Of a stretch of DNA of 34,268 bases, positions 16,771 through 24,069 are shown piece by piece. Each line of letters begins with the position of its first letter. Position 1 is the first letter of the stretch. Below the pieces are notes generated by a model that saw only the letters and a list, made by a program, of their open reading frames with translations, was not told the DNA's origin and did no database searches. The position numbers were made by a program, and so were the translations under genes. This DNA comes from Pseudaestuariivita rosea (GTDB lineage Bacteria > Pseudomonadota > Alphaproteobacteria > Rhodobacterales > Rhodobacteraceae): contig NZ_JACNMP010000032.1 in NCBI RefSeq assembly GCF_017592335.1, forward strand, positions 1-34,268, given 5' to 3'.

Positions 16771-16847
16771 GGTCAATTCCTCAGTGATCCCCAAAATGAT
16801 ACGATAAATCCGTGGACGATTGAACATCTTTTCCGCCCGATGCTCGG

Positions 16848-17063
16848 ATGGAGAAAAGCTTCACGATCAAGGACTTCGGCAACCGCCTGAGAGAACTGCG
16901 CAAACAGCGCGGGTATTCTCAGGAAGGGTTTGCCCATGCCGTCGATCTTGACCGCACATATATCGGCGGGATTGAGCGGGGAGAGCGTAACCCCGGCCTC
17001 AAAGTGGTCCTCAAAATCGCGGATGCTCTTGAGATTGAAGCTTCCGAGCTGTTTCAAAAGTAG
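16848..17063 (+). CDS. small XRE-family transcriptional regulator (first copy)
   Basis: A 71-aa helix-turn-helix protein: [20 protein letters not shown], then [17 protein letters not shown] and a short C-terminal helix ending ASELFQK. This is the full length of a minimal Cro/C1-type or controller-protein-like regulator. The gene diverges from the unknown/zinc-ribbon/phosphoesterase operon. A tandem palindromic operator lies directly after its stop, upstream of a second XRE gene. I see no clear Shine-Dalgarno. Confidence 0.8.
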   Translation: MEKSFTIKDFGNRLRELRKQRGYSQEGFAHAVDLDRTYIGGIERGERNPGLKVVLKIADALEIEASELFQK

Positions 17064-17071
17064 TCCCCCAT

Positions 17072-17106
17072 CAATGACTATAGTAAAAATATGACTATAG
17101 TCATTG
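17072..17106. promoter_or_regulatory. tandem palindromic operator between two XRE genes
   Basis: Two copies of atgactatagt start at 17074 and 17091, 17 bp apart. The second is extended to a perfect 14-bp palindrome, atgactatagtcat (17091-17104). The pair together forms a 12-bp perfect inverted repeat, caatgactatag / ctatagtcattg. The core gactatagtc resembles the GACT...AGTC boxes bound by controller (C) proteins of restriction-modification systems, which are also small XRE proteins acting on tandem sites. TATAGT could serve as a -10 for the second XRE gene. Confidence 0.65.
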
Positions 17107-17140
17107 GAGTGCGAGAACAAGCTCCCCGATACCCTTGGGG

Positions 17141-17398
17141 ATGGAACGTGTTAACGAAAACCTGGTCCGCGAATTCGCGAAGCTGCTGAAACAGCGCAGA
17201 AAAATGGCGGGATTGTCTCAGGAAGAGCTGGCCTTTCGAGCCGATTTGTCGGTCAGCTACATCTCTTTGCTAGAGACCAGCAATCGGCAACCAACGCTGA
17301 CCGTCCTGCATGCCTTGTGCGAACAGCTTGATGTAAGTCTGGTTGATTTTTTCCAACAGCTTGAAGATTGTTTGGCTGGAGCAGACCGGAAAATCTGA
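17141..17398 (+). CDS. small XRE-family regulator (second copy, controller-protein-like)
   Basis: An 85-aa helix-turn-helix protein: KLLKQRRKMAGLSQEELAF, then SVSYISLLETSNRQPTL. Its length and architecture fit a minimal XRE or C-type controller protein. The ATG at 17141 is used here; a TTG two codons earlier (17135) is possible. Neither has a convincing Shine-Dalgarno, which would fit a short or leaderless transcript. The tandem operator about 35-70 bp upstream suggests autoregulation. It is followed convergently by the parA partner gene after 3 bp. Confidence 0.8.
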   Translation: MERVNENLVREFAKLLKQRRKMAGLSQEELAFRADLSVSYISLLETSNRQPTLTVLHALCEQLDVSLVDFFQQLEDCLAGADRKI

Positions 17399-17401
17399 AA
17401 G

Positions 17402-17722
17402 CTAGCGCTTCTGCTTATCCAGCAGTTCAACCGCATACTCCAGTGTTTCCCCAAGCCCCCAGCCGTGTTCGTCAGCAATGCGGCAATAAGCTTCAATCGT
17501 CTCTGGTTTCGCTTTGATGTTGAGCTGCGCGTTCCGCCCAGTGCGTCGTCGCCGCAGAGGTTTTTGCTGATGTCCTTCACGAATGAAACCGGTTTGCGCT
17601 GCAGCGCCCCGTGCAGCCTCAGTCTGCTCTTTGAGATCAGCGCCAACGGCATCTGCGAATCCGATCCCACTCAGGTCGTCCAGTTCATCCGAAAATCCGA
17701 TCTTCGCACGCGCTTTGGTCAA
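17402..17722 (-). CDS. small ParA-partner protein (ribbon-helix-helix-like C terminus)
   Basis: A 106-aa protein. The N-terminal half is acidic and flexible. A basic linker (LRRRRTGRN) precedes a C-terminal part beginning QLNIKAKPETIEAYCRIADE, which has the strand-helix-helix look of ribbon-helix-helix partition and stability proteins. It overlaps the parA stop by 4 bp. It probably binds the element's centromere and the ParA ATPase. The family is inferred from pattern and position. Confidence 0.6.
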   Translation of the reverse strand: MTKARAKIGFSDELDDLSGIGFADAVGADLKEQTEAARGAAAQTGFIREGHQQKPLRRRRTGRNAQLNIKAKPETIEAYCRIADEHGWGLGETLEYAVELLDKQKR

Positions 17723-18396
17723 ACTATCTCCTCCTTCTTTAGCAAACTCCGCACCACCTCCCCTGCAAACTGGCGAGCATTTTCCTTCGCTTTGTCCAAG
17801 TTGCTTACCAAGTCAGGGTCCAAATCGGACAACCCGCCACCAAAGTCGAACAAGTCCCTAAACGCAGCGCGCTCAACAATTGCCGTTTCCAACACGTCGA
17901 CACTAGCCTCTGAGAGCTGTTGTCTGACGTTTTTCATAGATCGGGTTAGGATCGCAGCGTTGGTGCGCGTGAAAACCACTGAATGTTGGATGGGGCGGCG
18001 CAGCATGACAGATTGGTTTTTTATCAACTTCAACGTCTTTGCAGCGCCTTTCGCATCCATCGTGGAGGCCTGCAAAGGGATCAAAACGAAATCAGACATC
18101 CCGACCGCTTGAGCGACAAGCAAACTCGCCGTTCCCTCGAGATCAACGATAACGAACTGGGCCCTCTGCGCCGCCTCTGCAATCGCTTCAACAATCTGTT
18201 CTGAACTGGTACAAGAGGTGACCGATAGCCCTTTCGGTTCGGGACCCAATTCGGCCCACTGCCTGATCCACTGTTCCGGGTCGGCGTCTATGACCTCCAC
18301 CGTTCCACCGTTCTCGGCAAGTTGAGTAGCCAAAATCAAGGCGCTTGTGCTTTTGCCCGCCCCGCCTTTTGGATTGGCAAATGAGATAACCGGCAT
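17719..18396 (-). CDS. parA: ParA/VirC1-family partition ATPase
   Basis: About 225 aa. It begins MPVISFANPKGGAGKSTSA, with the Walker A motif KGGAGKST about residues 10-17; VEVIDADPE and QFVIVDLEGTAS follow as the other ATPase motifs. The start at 18396 is preferred because this family begins directly at this strand and GGAAAG lies upstream; a longer frame reaches 18468. The gene follows the relaxase gene and overlaps its small partner. In mobilizable elements such ParA proteins stabilize excised circles or assist relaxosome docking, as VirC1 does. Confidence 0.85.
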   Translation of the reverse strand: MPVISFANPKGGAGKSTSALILATQLAENGGTVEVIDADPEQWIRQWAELGPEPKGLSVTSCTSSEQIVEAIAEAAQRAQFVIVDLEGTASLLVAQAVGMSDFVLIPLQASTMDAKGAAKTLKLIKNQSVMLRRPIQHSVVFTRTNAAILTRSMKNVRQQLSEASVDVLETAIVERAAFRDLFDFGGGLSDLDPDLVSNLDKAKENARQFAGEVVRSLLKKEEIV

Positions 18397-18464
18397 TTTC
18401 AGAACTTTCCGAGTAGCTGTATGGCAACTGGTAGCTATCTGGTAGCTAGCAGTTCGTTTTGGTT

Positions 18465-20144
18465 TCACGGTGATGGCCAGGTCGGGCGATGACCGGTTGG
18501 TTCGGCTATGTCTCGCCGTTTATCCAGCGATATGCCTTGCGAAGTCGGCTCTGTGCGTCTTGAAGCTGGTCGATCTGGGCGTCCGAGATTTTCTCCGCTG
18601 TCCTTGCGTTCTCGCCACCATCTGTGAAGGCTTGCCACGAAGACATCAAAGCCTCCTGTGAGTCTGCCAAAACTGACACGCAGAAGATCATATCCCGCGA
18701 CACAAGCTTGGTCTGCTCCGTCAACTTTCGTTCCAACACGATCAGTGCGCTTTCGGACGCTTTCAGTTGCTGCGTTGAGGCTTCGCAGGCACGCGTCAGC
18801 TCTTCGACGTAGGTCAGCAATTCTTGCTCGAGCGGCGTCAGCATTTAAGAGGCCTCCCCTTGTAAGGTTGCGCAAAGCAAAGTCGGTTTCGAACCGATGC
18901 CGCCACTCGGAATATGGACTAAGAAATCTGTTGTTTGGGTCGTGCTTTGTCCACCAGGGGAACTCAACGCCGAGCTCCGTTGCAGTGTTAGGTCGTCGGG
19001 CGTCTTCATAGCCCAAGACAGTATGATCGCCGTCGCCAATAGGCTGCCGACCATCGCCGAGATCGCGGCTATCACCATCGGCAACGCGATCAACGTCACG
19101 CTCCCCCGCAACCAATCCATCCTTGCTTCGTGGACCGTCTCGCTCGCCTCCGCTGCCTTTTCCGCCCAAACCGCGTTCTGTTTGGCGACCGCTGCCACTT
19201 TCTGGTCCATCGATGTCGCGAACTGATCGATAGCGTTCTCTATTGTAAGTTGCGCGCTTTTCACACGCTTTTCGATATCGGCGGTGTAGGTCTTCAGCGC
19301 TGCATCGAGCGAGGCGCTTTCCTGATCCACCGCCTGCTGCGCTTTCTGCTGCAACCTCGCGGTCAATCTGTTTCTCGATCGTCCAGTCTTCATGAAAAAA
19401 CGTCCCCTTCAGGCGCATCCGTTCCCCTGTTTTGGGGTCCAATGCGGTTATGTACTTTTGCCCGGCGCGCGGCACTTCGAACCCTTGCTCCTGGAGAGCA
19501 GCGACCATCGAAGCCCGATCTGAGATCAATCCATCGGCGATGCGGTCAGTGATCCAATCGTGCAGCTGCTCGCGCGTTTTTGCTCTATTGGTAGCCTCTA
19601 CAATGGGTTTAGCCTCGGACGCCCGTTCAGGATCCTCCGGGTCGGCCCAGCCATGTGTCTTGTTGAGGTGATCTCTCAGAGCATCAAAAGCCTGCTGATA
19701 GCCGGGCGGGGCGATGTTTAGGCTCTTCCCGGTTCGCAACTCTTGGCGCACCGTGCAGAAGTGCAACTCGACGCGATCCTCATGCTGATGACGCACCCAA
19801 AGACAGTCGTATTGGCCGCGTTCGAGACCTGCAAAGGCCAAGGCCTCGAACGCATCCATCGCAGCGTTTTGGTCGTCTTCACTCGGTGCATCATCGCGAG
19901 TGAAAGACATAACACCGGATCGGTAGGACCATTTGTGCCGACAAGTGTCGATTAGGATGCTGGTGTTGCTGGGATCGCCGCGTAACACCGTTGGCTTGGG
20001 ATTACGTGCGACCATGACAGGTTCGCCGTCCGCATCGCGAACGACGTCTCGATTCTCATCGTACTGGCGCACCTCATCAGCGATCAGGTACCCAACCGGC
20101 CCCAAGCCGCCACCAGTGCCGGATGGGAAAAACTGGATCAACAT
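18465..20144 (-). CDS. mobA: relaxase / mobilization nuclease (MbeA-like)
   Basis: A 559-aa protein. The motif HQHEDRVELHF (119-129) in the N-terminal domain matches the metal-site pattern of ColE1 MbeA-type (HEN) relaxases, which nick oriT and lead the DNA strand into the recipient. The middle (about 310-380) is low-complexity, rich in Gly, Asp and Arg. The C-terminal third overlaps two smaller genes read in another frame of the same strand, as mbeB and mbeD are nested inside mbeA in ColE1. The start overlaps the mobC stop by 7 bp. No secretion genes are present, so transfer needs a helper. Confidence 0.8.
   Translation of the reverse strand: MLIQFFPSGTGGGLGPVGYLIADEVRQYDENRDVVRDADGEPVMVARNPKPTVLRGDPSNTSILIDTCRHKWSYRSGVMSFTRDDAPSEDDQNAAMDAFEALAFAGLERGQYDCLWVRHQHEDRVELHFCTVRQELRTGKSLNIAPPGYQQAFDALRDHLNKTHGWADPEDPERASEAKPIVEATNRAKTREQLHDWITDRIADGLISDRASMVAALQEQGFEVPRAGQKYITALDPKTGERMRLKGTFFHEDWTIEKQIDREVAAESAAGGGSGKRLARCSAEDLHRRYRKACEKRATYNRERYRSVRDIDGPESGSGRQTERGLGGKGSGGERDGPRSKDGLVAGERDVDRVADGDSRDLGDGRQPIGDGDHTVLGYEDARRPNTATELGVEFPWWTKHDPNNRFLSPYSEWRHRFETDFALRNLTRGGLLNADAARARIADLRRRADACLRSLNAATESVRKRTDRVGTKVDGADQACVAGYDLLRVSFGRLTGGFDVFVASLHRWWRERKDSGENLGRPDRPASRRTEPTSQGISLDKRRDIAEPTGHRPTWPSP
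18506..18844 (-). CDS. MobD/MbeD-like protein nested in the relaxase gene
   Basis: A 112-aa coiled-coil protein read in a different frame inside the relaxase gene. It starts MLTPLEQELLTYVEEL, resembling the LEKQLL...LEQL start of MbeD/MobD mobilization proteins, and continues with heptad-like spacing to about residue 50. It starts directly after the stop of the MobB-like gene (TAA then ATG). Because the relaxase frame is also open here, dual coding is likely, as known from ColE1. Confidence is moderate because the family is short and poorly conserved. Confidence 0.6.
   Translation of the reverse strand: MLTPLEQELLTYVEELTRACEASTQQLKASESALIVLERKLTEQTKLVSRDMIFCVSVLADSQEALMSSWQAFTDGGENARTAEKISDAQIDQLQDAQSRLRKAYRWINGET
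18845..19393 (-). CDS. MobB/MbeB-like membrane mobilization protein nested in the relaxase gene
   Basis: A 182-aa protein in another frame of the relaxase gene. The N-terminal basic and helical part (RLQQKAQQAVDQES...) is followed by a long amphipathic helix and a hydrophobic membrane segment at about residues 98-128, then a polar tail. This plan of N-terminal helix, coiled coil and membrane anchor fits MbeB/MobB proteins, which aid relaxosome function. It ends directly before the MobD-like ATG. The tandem nested arrangement supports it being real and not a chance frame. Confidence 0.6.
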   Translation of the reverse strand: MKTGRSRNRLTARLQQKAQQAVDQESASLDAALKTYTADIEKRVKSAQLTIENAIDQFATSMDQKVAAVAKQNAVWAEKAAEASETVHEARMDWLRGSVTLIALPMVIAAISAMVGSLLATAIILSWAMKTPDDLTLQRSSALSSPGGQSTTQTTDFLVHIPSGGIGSKPTLLCATLQGEAS

Positions 20145-20599
20145 ATCCGCTCAAACTTAGAAATGTCCAACTGAGCAGAGTTTAGCCCGCGCCGAAGTTC
20201 GATCAGTGCAGCGACAATACCTAGACCCACTTTTTGATCCAACTGTCCAGCTTCCGTCGCAGTTTTCACATCATGCGCGATGCCTTCGAGAACGATGCAG
20301 CAAGTCGCGATTTGCCGAATTTGTAGCTGCGAGACGCGGGGAACAGACTTACGGCGATGCGATGTCACAAGTCCCAATTGCTCTCGCAGCAATGCTGAGA
20401 CGGGAATGCCCTCAGCCTCAGCTTTCTCCTTGATCTCGATCTTTTCGGCCTTCGTGCATCGAATATCCATCTTCTCAGTCAGCGCATTCTCAGCACGGCG
20501 AAGCCGTGGGTTGGGGTTGGAAGGGGAGGCTTGCCGCCCCTCCCAAGGTCCCGAGTCGCCAGACACGGGTCGCCTTGCTCTAGACTTGGAGTGCGTCAT
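20138..20599 (-). CDS. mobC: MobC-like relaxosome accessory protein
   Basis: A 153-aa protein. After a basic, disordered N-terminal 40 residues comes MDIRCTKAEKIEIKEKAEAE with SALLREQLGL, a ribbon-helix-helix-like DNA-binding pattern seen in MobC/MbeC proteins that bind oriT and assist the relaxase. The C-terminal half is helical. It overlaps the relaxase start by 7 bp. The start could be the Met at residue 44, but the longer frame is kept. Confidence 0.7.
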   Translation of the reverse strand: MTHSKSRARRPVSGDSGPWEGRQASPSNPNPRLRRAENALTEKMDIRCTKAEKIEIKEKAEAEGIPVSALLREQLGLVTSHRRKSVPRVSQLQIRQIATCCIVLEGIAHDVKTATEAGQLDQKVGLGIVAALIELRRGLNSAQLDISKFERIC

Positions 20600-20634
20600 G
20601 AAGAAAATCCTGGTGCCGAACAGCCGACTTTAAC

Positions 20635-20662
20635 CAAGCGATGAGGTCTCTTGCTTCGCTTG
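20635..20662. other. candidate oriT or terminator hairpin upstream of mobC
   Basis: Perfect 7-bp arms caagcga and tcgcttg flank a 14-nt loop in the 79-bp gap between mobC and the gene upstream. An inverted repeat just before mobC is where oriT is found in related mobilizable plasmids, and no other candidate is obvious. It could equally be a terminator for the upstream gene. The nic site cannot be identified by eye. Confidence 0.3.
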
Positions 20663-20678
20663 AAATTCCGCAAAACCG

Positions 20679-21527
20679 TCATGGCGCAACCCCGTTAGCG
20701 GACAAAGCCAACTCGCTCTTGAGGGTTGATGCCCGTGGCCCACTGTTGCCTATATCTGAGAGGACTGAACTCGTGGTCCCCGAGTAAGCTTTTTTCTTTT
20801 CTTCATCTTCTCTTTTCTTCTCGTTCCCAAGCCCCTGCGGAGGGTTTCCATAGCCCCGAGCAAGGGCTTCCAAAGGGTCTTCGCCGATCACAAGTCCAAA
20901 GCTCTCTGCGGCTTCTCTGCTCAAACCGGTGCGGGTGTGGACTAGCCATTCATACTCAGTTTGAAGTTCTTGTCCGTTCTCAGCAAATTCAGCGAGTAAG
21001 GAACTTTCGAAACCATGTAGGTTATCGGCGCAATGGCGGACCAGCATCTCAAGATGACCAACGTAATCTGCATGATGTCGCTTTTGTGCTTCAGTCACTC
21101 GAGGCAACACTCGAGCATGTTTGTAGCTTGCGACAATCAAATCTGAGGCGGAGCCAGACGTCAGAATATCTGTGGGCAAAGAGCCATCGAGATATGGCGC
21201 TGACCTAGATTTCAAGACGTTCAAACTATCTGGGAAGTACTTGAGTCGGTACCAGCCGACCAGTCGCACAAATCCTGTGATCTCGTTGAATTCGATAAGG
21301 CCAACATTCGCGAGCTGCCCAAATATCTGCCTGGTTTCCTCTGAACTGTTCCCCAGATCATGACTGAGATACGGGAGCGGGTAGCGAAACAGCCCAGGAT
21401 AGTCCGTGTGTTCGCACGCCCAAAGCATCCGGTAGACCAGCTGGGCATTCAAATCGCCCCTGAGCTTTAGCCATTTCGGGTCTCGCAGCACTTTGAGCGG
21501 GAACATTGTGAAATCCATCTTTGCCAT
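20679..21527 (-). CDS. hypothetical protein, possible winged-helix replication protein
   Basis: About 282 aa. The N-terminal 100 residues (FPLKVLRDPKWLKLRGDLNAQLVYRML, then a short helix pair and FVRLVGWYRLKYFPDS) look like the winged-helix start of plasmid or phage replication-initiation proteins. The C-terminal tail is charged and low-complexity (EKKREDEEKKK). The start at 21527 is preferred because GAGGAG is 8 bp upstream; the ATG at 21533 would be too close. It lies between the excisionase-like gene and mobC. A role in replicating the excised element is a guess. Confidence 0.5.
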   Translation of the reverse strand: MAKMDFTMFPLKVLRDPKWLKLRGDLNAQLVYRMLWACEHTDYPGLFRYPLPYLSHDLGNSSEETRQIFGQLANVGLIEFNEITGFVRLVGWYRLKYFPDSLNVLKSRSAPYLDGSLPTDILTSGSASDLIVASYKHARVLPRVTEAQKRHHADYVGHLEMLVRHCADNLHGFESSLLAEFAENGQELQTEYEWLVHTRTGLSREAAESFGLVIGEDPLEALARGYGNPPQGLGNEKKREDEEKKKAYSGTTSSVLSDIGNSGPRASTLKSELALSANGVAP

Positions 21528-21678
21528 GAACATGACTCCTCTGCGCGAAGAAAACTTCAGCGTGATTGCAGACCTTTCTCAGGCTGCCGGTTCTTCTTGA
21601 TTTGAAGCAGAGGATCGACTATTCAGAAGCTGCTAAACACGATATGACGAAGCCCTGCCGTTGGTGGGGTTTTGTTTT

Positions 21679-21891
21679 TTATTGCGCACCCATCTCCGTC
21701 TCAACGACCGTGTGCTCGACCCATGCGTTCAGGTCCACGCCCCGGTATTTCACGCGCCTTCCCCATTTTAGGAATGTAGGCCCGACCCGACGGTGCCGCC
21801 ATTGTGCGCGCTTACTTTTGGGAGCGATCAGGTCAAGTTCTTCATCGGCATCGTCGTATACACGGGAGCTGTCGAAAATCGGTTCACTCAT
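21679..21891 (-). CDS. excisionase-like helix-turn-helix protein
   Basis: A 70-aa basic protein. AQWRHRRVGPTFLKWGRRVKYR followed by DLNAWVE matches the second half of AlpA/Xis MerR-like DNA-binding domains. The first recognition helix usual in that family is replaced by an acidic N terminus, so it may be a divergent member. Its place between the integrase side and the mobilization genes fits a directionality factor or regulator. Confidence 0.65.
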   Translation of the reverse strand: MSEPIFDSSRVYDDADEELDLIAPKSKRAQWRHRRVGPTFLKWGRRVKYRGVDLNAWVEHTVVETEMGAQ

Positions 21892-21952
21892 CGAGTTTCC
21901 TTTCTGTTGGCTTCACTTGCCAACATCAAAACTCAACCGTTTCTAAGTGTCA

Positions 21953-22747
21953 TCAGAGAGTTACAGTGAAACTCTGAATCTCTGGATTGCTTCGAACTAT
22001 GCCATTGTATTCGCTTAGTATTTTCCGAATTTCTACAAGGCTAACATGGTTAGGGTTGGCATCTTTGGCCTTCTCGCCATAGTGCCGGAAGCCCGCATTG
22101 ATTTCACATGTTTCGTAGATGCCTTTCAGGCAAAACCCAAATACTGATGTCGGGTTCTGCTTAAAGTCATCCCCGGCGGTTACTGGGAGATAGGTATAGC
22201 TTTCGAAAACAACCCTAAGCGAGAGGGCGATACGAATAGCCCTGAAATTTCCGCTTTCTAACTTCTGTTTGTCGATGTCTGCTTCGAGGTAGTGACAAGC
22301 AAGGGATAGCATGTCCAGCAACGCCTGATCGCCTTTGTAACGCATTCCCTTAATCTGAGGCCAGATCGGCCTAGCATGCTCGAAGAGCCGCGATCTAACT
22401 TGATCTCGAACTTCATCTTTTGCCCGACTGCCAGCCTCTTCATCTGCTAGGATCTCTTCGAGAACTGATCGTACTTCATTAAGCATTTCGTGGGCAAATT
22501 TACCCCGGCCAATGCCATAGCCCTTGTTGATATTCGGCCACCTCGGGCCCGTCGTGCCGTAAGGGCTATACATGAGCATCGCTGCTGCAAATGCCTGATC
22601 ATTGCTGATCGAGTCGCCCAGATGCTCTTTCAATGTTGCCGCGAGTTTTTGCCACCAGTGCAGCAACTCGACCTCGAGCCCTGCACAAGCAAATCGTGGC
22701 TCCTGCTCTGGCTCTTCACCAAAGTCATGAACGCCGTATTCCAACAA
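21953..22747 (-). CDS. hypothetical protein coupled to the integrase
   Basis: A 264-aa soluble, mostly helical protein that I do not recognise. Features include a Trp-rich HWWQKLA segment near residue 31, YSPYGTTGPRWPNINKGYGIG in the first third, and a paired-Tyr SYTYLPV stretch later. It overlaps the integrase gene end by 23 bp, so it is probably expressed with it. It is either cargo or an accessory recombination factor. Confidence 0.55.
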   Translation of the reverse strand: MLEYGVHDFGEEPEQEPRFACAGLEVELLHWWQKLAATLKEHLGDSISNDQAFAAAMLMYSPYGTTGPRWPNINKGYGIGRGKFAHEMLNEVRSVLEEILADEEAGSRAKDEVRDQVRSRLFEHARPIWPQIKGMRYKGDQALLDMLSLACHYLEADIDKQKLESGNFRAIRIALSLRVVFESYTYLPVTAGDDFKQNPTSVFGFCLKGIYETCEINAGFRHYGEKAKDANPNHVSLVEIRKILSEYNGIVRSNPEIQSFTVTL

Positions 22748-23906
22748 TATGATGACTCCATCTTTCCATTAGTTCGCGGCGCTTTTCGAGAAGATCCGAG
22801 CGTGCATAGGCCCTCTCGACCTCAGAACCGATCTTGTGCGCCAGGCTCAACTCGGCAACTTCGCGAGGTACGTTTGGCTGTTCTGATGTCCAATCGCGAA
22901 AAGTGGACCGAAAGCCGTGAACGGTGATCCCGTCAACTTTCATGCGGCGCAGCAGCATCAGCATGGACATATTGGACAGCGGTCGGTGCCGCTTCTGACC
23001 TTCAAAAACGACTTCTGACCTAAGGGCACTGAGCGGCTCGATGATTGCTAGCATCTCGTCCGTAAGCGGGACCCGGTGCTCCTGGTCTGCCTTCATGCGT
23101 TCAGCCGGTACGGTCCATAGCTTGTCGTCGAAATCAAATTCTTCCCAGCGGGACTGCAAAACTTCGCTGGTACGGCTCGCGGTCAAGCAAGTGAACATTA
23201 GTGCCTTTGCCGCCATCGCGTCTTTTGTTGCCAACTGGGCGTAGAAGTCAGGCACATCCTTCCAGTGCATAGCCTTGTGGTGCTGCACCTTCTGTTTGAC
23301 CTGTGGCAGCACACGGGCGTCGCGGATCGTTGTCACAGGGTTCTCGCCATCTCGGAAGCCCTTTGACTTCGCCACATCCAGCACCGCCTTGATCCGCTGA
23401 GCGAGGCGCTTGGCTGTTTCGTGTTTCTCGGTCCAGACTGGCAGAAGGACTTGCAGCACCTCGGGTTGGCCGACCTCCGACACCGGCAAGCGTCCGATCT
23501 TAGGAAACGCATACTCGGCCAGCGTATTGATCCATTGCTGGCCGTGCTTTGGGTTCTTCCACGTTGGCAGACGCTCGATGTGGACTTGTCGTGCAATCTC
23601 TTCGAAGCAGGGGATTTCTTGGCGACCGTTGTAGCGGGGATTGATGCCCTGCTTGGCGAGGCGGCGATACTCCAAGGCTCTGTCACGCGCTTCGTTTAGG
23701 GTGACGACATCAGCACTACCAAGACCGAAGTCTGTGCGCAGCGGCTTGCCCTCGCGGTTGCGCTGGCCCTTTACTGTGACGCGGACGATCCAGCGTCGAG
23801 CGCCGGATGGATCAACGACAAGGTACAAACCGCTGCCGTCGCCGTGGCGGCCGGGGCCGAGGGTTCGCACCAGATTCTTCGTCAGCTTTCCGCTTAGAGC
23901 AGCCAT
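22725..23906 (-). CDS. int: tyrosine integrase of the island (P4-type)
   Basis: A 393-aa tyrosine recombinase. The N-terminal part has the arm-binding plan with LYLVVDPSGARRWI. The catalytic set is present: Arg245 (TASRTSEVL), probably Lys272, His330 and Arg333 (HGFRSTFRDW), His357 (LAHKIG) and Tyr367 (ERAYARSD). The length is normal and it looks intact. The gene reads away from the tRNA-Ser target, its start 147 bp from the attachment site, and two taccac repeats sit immediately upstream of its ATG, where binding could also repress it. Confidence 0.92.
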   Translation of the reverse strand: MAALSGKLTKNLVRTLGPGRHGDGSGLYLVVDPSGARRWIVRVTVKGQRNREGKPLRTDFGLGSADVVTLNEARDRALEYRRLAKQGINPRYNGRQEIPCFEEIARQVHIERLPTWKNPKHGQQWINTLAEYAFPKIGRLPVSEVGQPEVLQVLLPVWTEKHETAKRLAQRIKAVLDVAKSKGFRDGENPVTTIRDARVLPQVKQKVQHHKAMHWKDVPDFYAQLATKDAMAAKALMFTCLTASRTSEVLQSRWEEFDFDDKLWTVPAERMKADQEHRVPLTDEMLAIIEPLSALRSEVVFEGQKRHRPLSNMSMLMLLRRMKVDGITVHGFRSTFRDWTSEQPNVPREVAELSLAHKIGSEVERAYARSDLLEKRRELMERWSHHIVGIRRS

Positions 23907-23910
23907 AAAA

Positions 23911-23928
23911 TACCACGTTTTCTACCAC
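23911..23928. repeat. putative integrase arm-type sites, right end
   Basis: Two direct copies of taccac start at 23911 and 23923, with the same 12-bp spacing and orientation as the pair at 4229 and 4241. They lie 5-22 bp upstream of the integrase start, so they may serve both recombination and integrase autoregulation. Confidence 0.5.
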
Positions 23929-24052
23929 GCAATGAATAGAAACGAGTCTAATCGAAGAAAACTCAATAGCAACAACGAATGCGGATAAACCAATAAAAAC
24001 AGCCCTATAAGGGGTTAAATAGCATCGAGCACAATTGAATGAAAATGGTGGG

Positions 24053-24069
24053 TGGCGGAGACGAAGGGA
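24053..24069. repeat. right attachment site inside tRNA-Ser
   Basis: This is the tRNA-borne copy of the 17-bp direct repeat (tggcggagacgaaggga), identical to 4152-4168. It covers CCA, the discriminator, the acceptor 3' strand and part of the T arm, so integration here leaves the tRNA gene functional. Confidence 0.9.

Larger units (their letters stand above)
4152..24069. mobile_element. integrative mobilizable element carrying an Ssp phosphorothioation system
   Basis: A 19.9-kb insertion bounded by a perfect 17-bp direct repeat (tggcggagacgaaggga) at 4152-4168 and 24053-24069. The right copy is the 3' end of an intact tRNA-Ser gene. A tyrosine integrase lies just inside the tRNA end. Cargo: sspE, sspBCD, sspA with a methyltransferase, a phosphoesterase operon and XRE regulators. 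Mobility genes: parA with a partner, an MbeA-like relaxase with nested mob genes, mobC, an excisionase-like gene and int. There are no mating-pair-formation genes, so it would be mobilized in trans. The boundaries are seen directly; mobility is inferred from gene content. Confidence 0.9.

Noticed and set aside
17465-18112. 215-aa plus-strand frame
   Set aside because: It is antisense to parA and its partner; the ParA motifs decide the strand.
21655-21690. Possible terminator with a T-rich run near the excisionase-like gene
   Set aside because: The T-run is on the plus strand while all neighbouring genes are on the minus strand, and the stem is imperfect.
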